From positions 13,555,001-13,619,000 of the forward strand of contig CM073535.1 of NCBI GenBank assembly GCA_037074615.1: 64,000 nt of DNA. Reading direction: 5' to 3'. The notes below the pieces were generated by a model that worked only from the letters and a program-made list of their open reading frames with translations, searched no databases and was not told the origin of the DNA. Below, one piece after another: positions 62,786 through 64,000 of the stretch. The stretch is from Leucaena leucocephala (Eukaryota > Streptophyta > Magnoliopsida > Fabales > Fabaceae). Numbering within the stretch: position 1 is the stretch's first letter; every line of letters begins with the position of its first letter. The position numbers and the translations under genes are program-made.

Positions 62786-64000
62786 CCAACACGCCTCAAT
62801 CCTCTCAACTAAAGGAGGAGGAGAAGAAATTTTAACCTAAGGTGGCCAAAGATGGGATAAAAGCTCCAAAGGGCAAAGGGAAGGTTCTAGCGAGCAAGGC
62901 ACCAACGGGGCGAGGAAGCGAAAAGGTCAAGTCTCAGAACTATCCCCTCAATCCAAGCAGAAGAGCAAGACACAGAGAAATGCGTCAGACACTAACTCAA
63001 ATTCAGATTTCACAGAGGTGCTCGAGAGGTTGGTGAAAGACTGTTATTGCATCTCTAGGAAAGAGACATGAGCTAGTGATAAAGCCCACTACCTCTTCAG
63101 TTCCCTCAGAGTCACAGTCATCAGGACTAATCTTTCTTTAAGTTAACATCAATTTAGATGTTGATATGGCTAGATTTAACTTAGAGTTTAAGAAACAAAG
63201 TGTTGTCTAGTGGTCTCTGTTGATATATCTGCTCTGAGGTTAGATCATAGGGTAAACTTAGATTTGACTAAACCTTTACTTTACTTTGAAAGCTAGTTGA
63301 GGATAAGTGATCCATTTAGTTTAGAGGTAGTGAGGAGATTCTACTGCAAGATAGAGATAGTCGACTCTATGGATGATGAAGACAATGTAGTCGACAACTA
63401 TCTAACTACCTGGCTTAGGGTAGAGAGATCAAGTTAGACATAAGTGTGATCCACCACTTGATAGGAGCCCCTCCCTATGATACTATGAGACCTTTGGATC
63501 AATCTCAGGCATATCACATTCTTCTTCAAAAGAACAAGCCTTATTTAGGATTCCTCACCTTTACCCCGAGTTAGATGTATGACTACTACCACATCATTCA
63601 CTAATCTACTCCTCGTGCATAATTATGAAGTCCTCCAGTTTTACCTACTTGAACGAGAAAGACTATATTACCCTGACAAGGATTTTACGTAAAGAAAACC
63701 TCAACTTATGAGCTAAAACCTCAACCTATGATCTTTTATTTATAGCTAGATGAGAAAGTTCTGTCTGAAGAGAATGAGGACTATGCCTATGCCTTACCAT
63801 CAACTTGTCTCATATATCTTCAAGTACTTCAACATTCATCATCTTGAAGGAAGGAAGAGGAAATATATCATTGTGTTTTGGATGGTTTAACTCAATAAGA
63901 TGAAGATTAAGATGCCATATGATGCCAAGAAGGGCAAGCTAATGAAGGATCTTCAAGCAAAGCAACCATCTACTAGTACCACTCTTCCTCAGGAAGAAGG
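62786..64000 (+). pseudogene. Remnant of an env-like / plant-transposon ORF, broken by stops and frameshifts
   Basis: Begins with a Lys-rich low-complexity segment (62842-63036, KAPKGKGKVLASKAPTGRG), typical of the N-terminus of the long extra ORF in some plant retroelements. Downstream, pieces in shifting frames read VVRRFYCKIEIVDSMDDED (about 63330-63385), HHLIGAPPYDTMRPLDQSQ (about 63454-63510) and HQLVSYIFKYFNIHHLEGR (about 63800-63857). These recall the 'putative plant transposon protein'/env-like domain found downstream of pol in sireviruses and some Ty3 elements. Many stops and at least three frame changes show it is dead. It continues past the right edge. The family assignment is from memory and moderate. 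Confidence 0.5.

Overview
This window is a nest of plant retrotransposons and of tandem repeats derived from them. I see no host gene, tRNA or rRNA that I can support. The organism is a flowering plant with a repeat-rich, strongly AT-biased genome. The evidence is a Ty1/copia element and a sirevirus-like element, each with an initiator-methionine-tRNA primer site (TGGTATCAGAGC), plus Ty3-type LTRs of about 3.1 kb. No database search was possible, so family names (Angela/Tork-like, sirevirus-like, Ty3 chromovirus-like) are recognised from motifs. Species cannot be told; a eudicot is a guess.

Layout. Positions 1-36461 are mostly a tandem array of about 900-bp monomers, at least 22 by one anchor word. 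Three insertions interrupt it: a truncated copia LTR (4527-5841), a Ty3-type solo LTR (10126-22088) that itself holds a nearly intact 8.86-kb copia element (12453-21310), and the 3' end of a Ty3-type element (28457-32822). The monomers read, on the minus strand, as the U3 region of the same Ty3-type LTR family. Positions 36462-48412 hold five head-to-tail macro-units of the same origin (about 1.1-1.85 kb net). Most keep a TATA box, and each is joined to the next where a GGTAAGT-like word meets the LTR terminus TGTAATATCC. Insertions there are an unknown 1.5-kb block (40317-41828) and a solo LTR (45224-47720).

Positions 48413-49059 are the least repeat-like stretch. Positions 49060-64000 are decayed sirevirus-like sequence: LTR pieces, a primer site, a broken gag and an env-like remnant. 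It is interrupted by two more Ty3-type LTRs (49918-53097 plus; 58603-61717 minus) and carries clusters of the palindrome ATTAATCGATTAAT.

Order of events by nesting: the LTR-derived array and macro-units came first, then the Ty3-type solo LTRs. Last came the copia element, whose two 1,810-bp LTRs differ at only about 20 positions by eye and whose target duplication TAAGT is perfect. Its polyprotein is intact in frame except for three in-frame stops. The unusual feature is the link between an ordinary LTR family and two levels of tandem repeat made from its promoter region.
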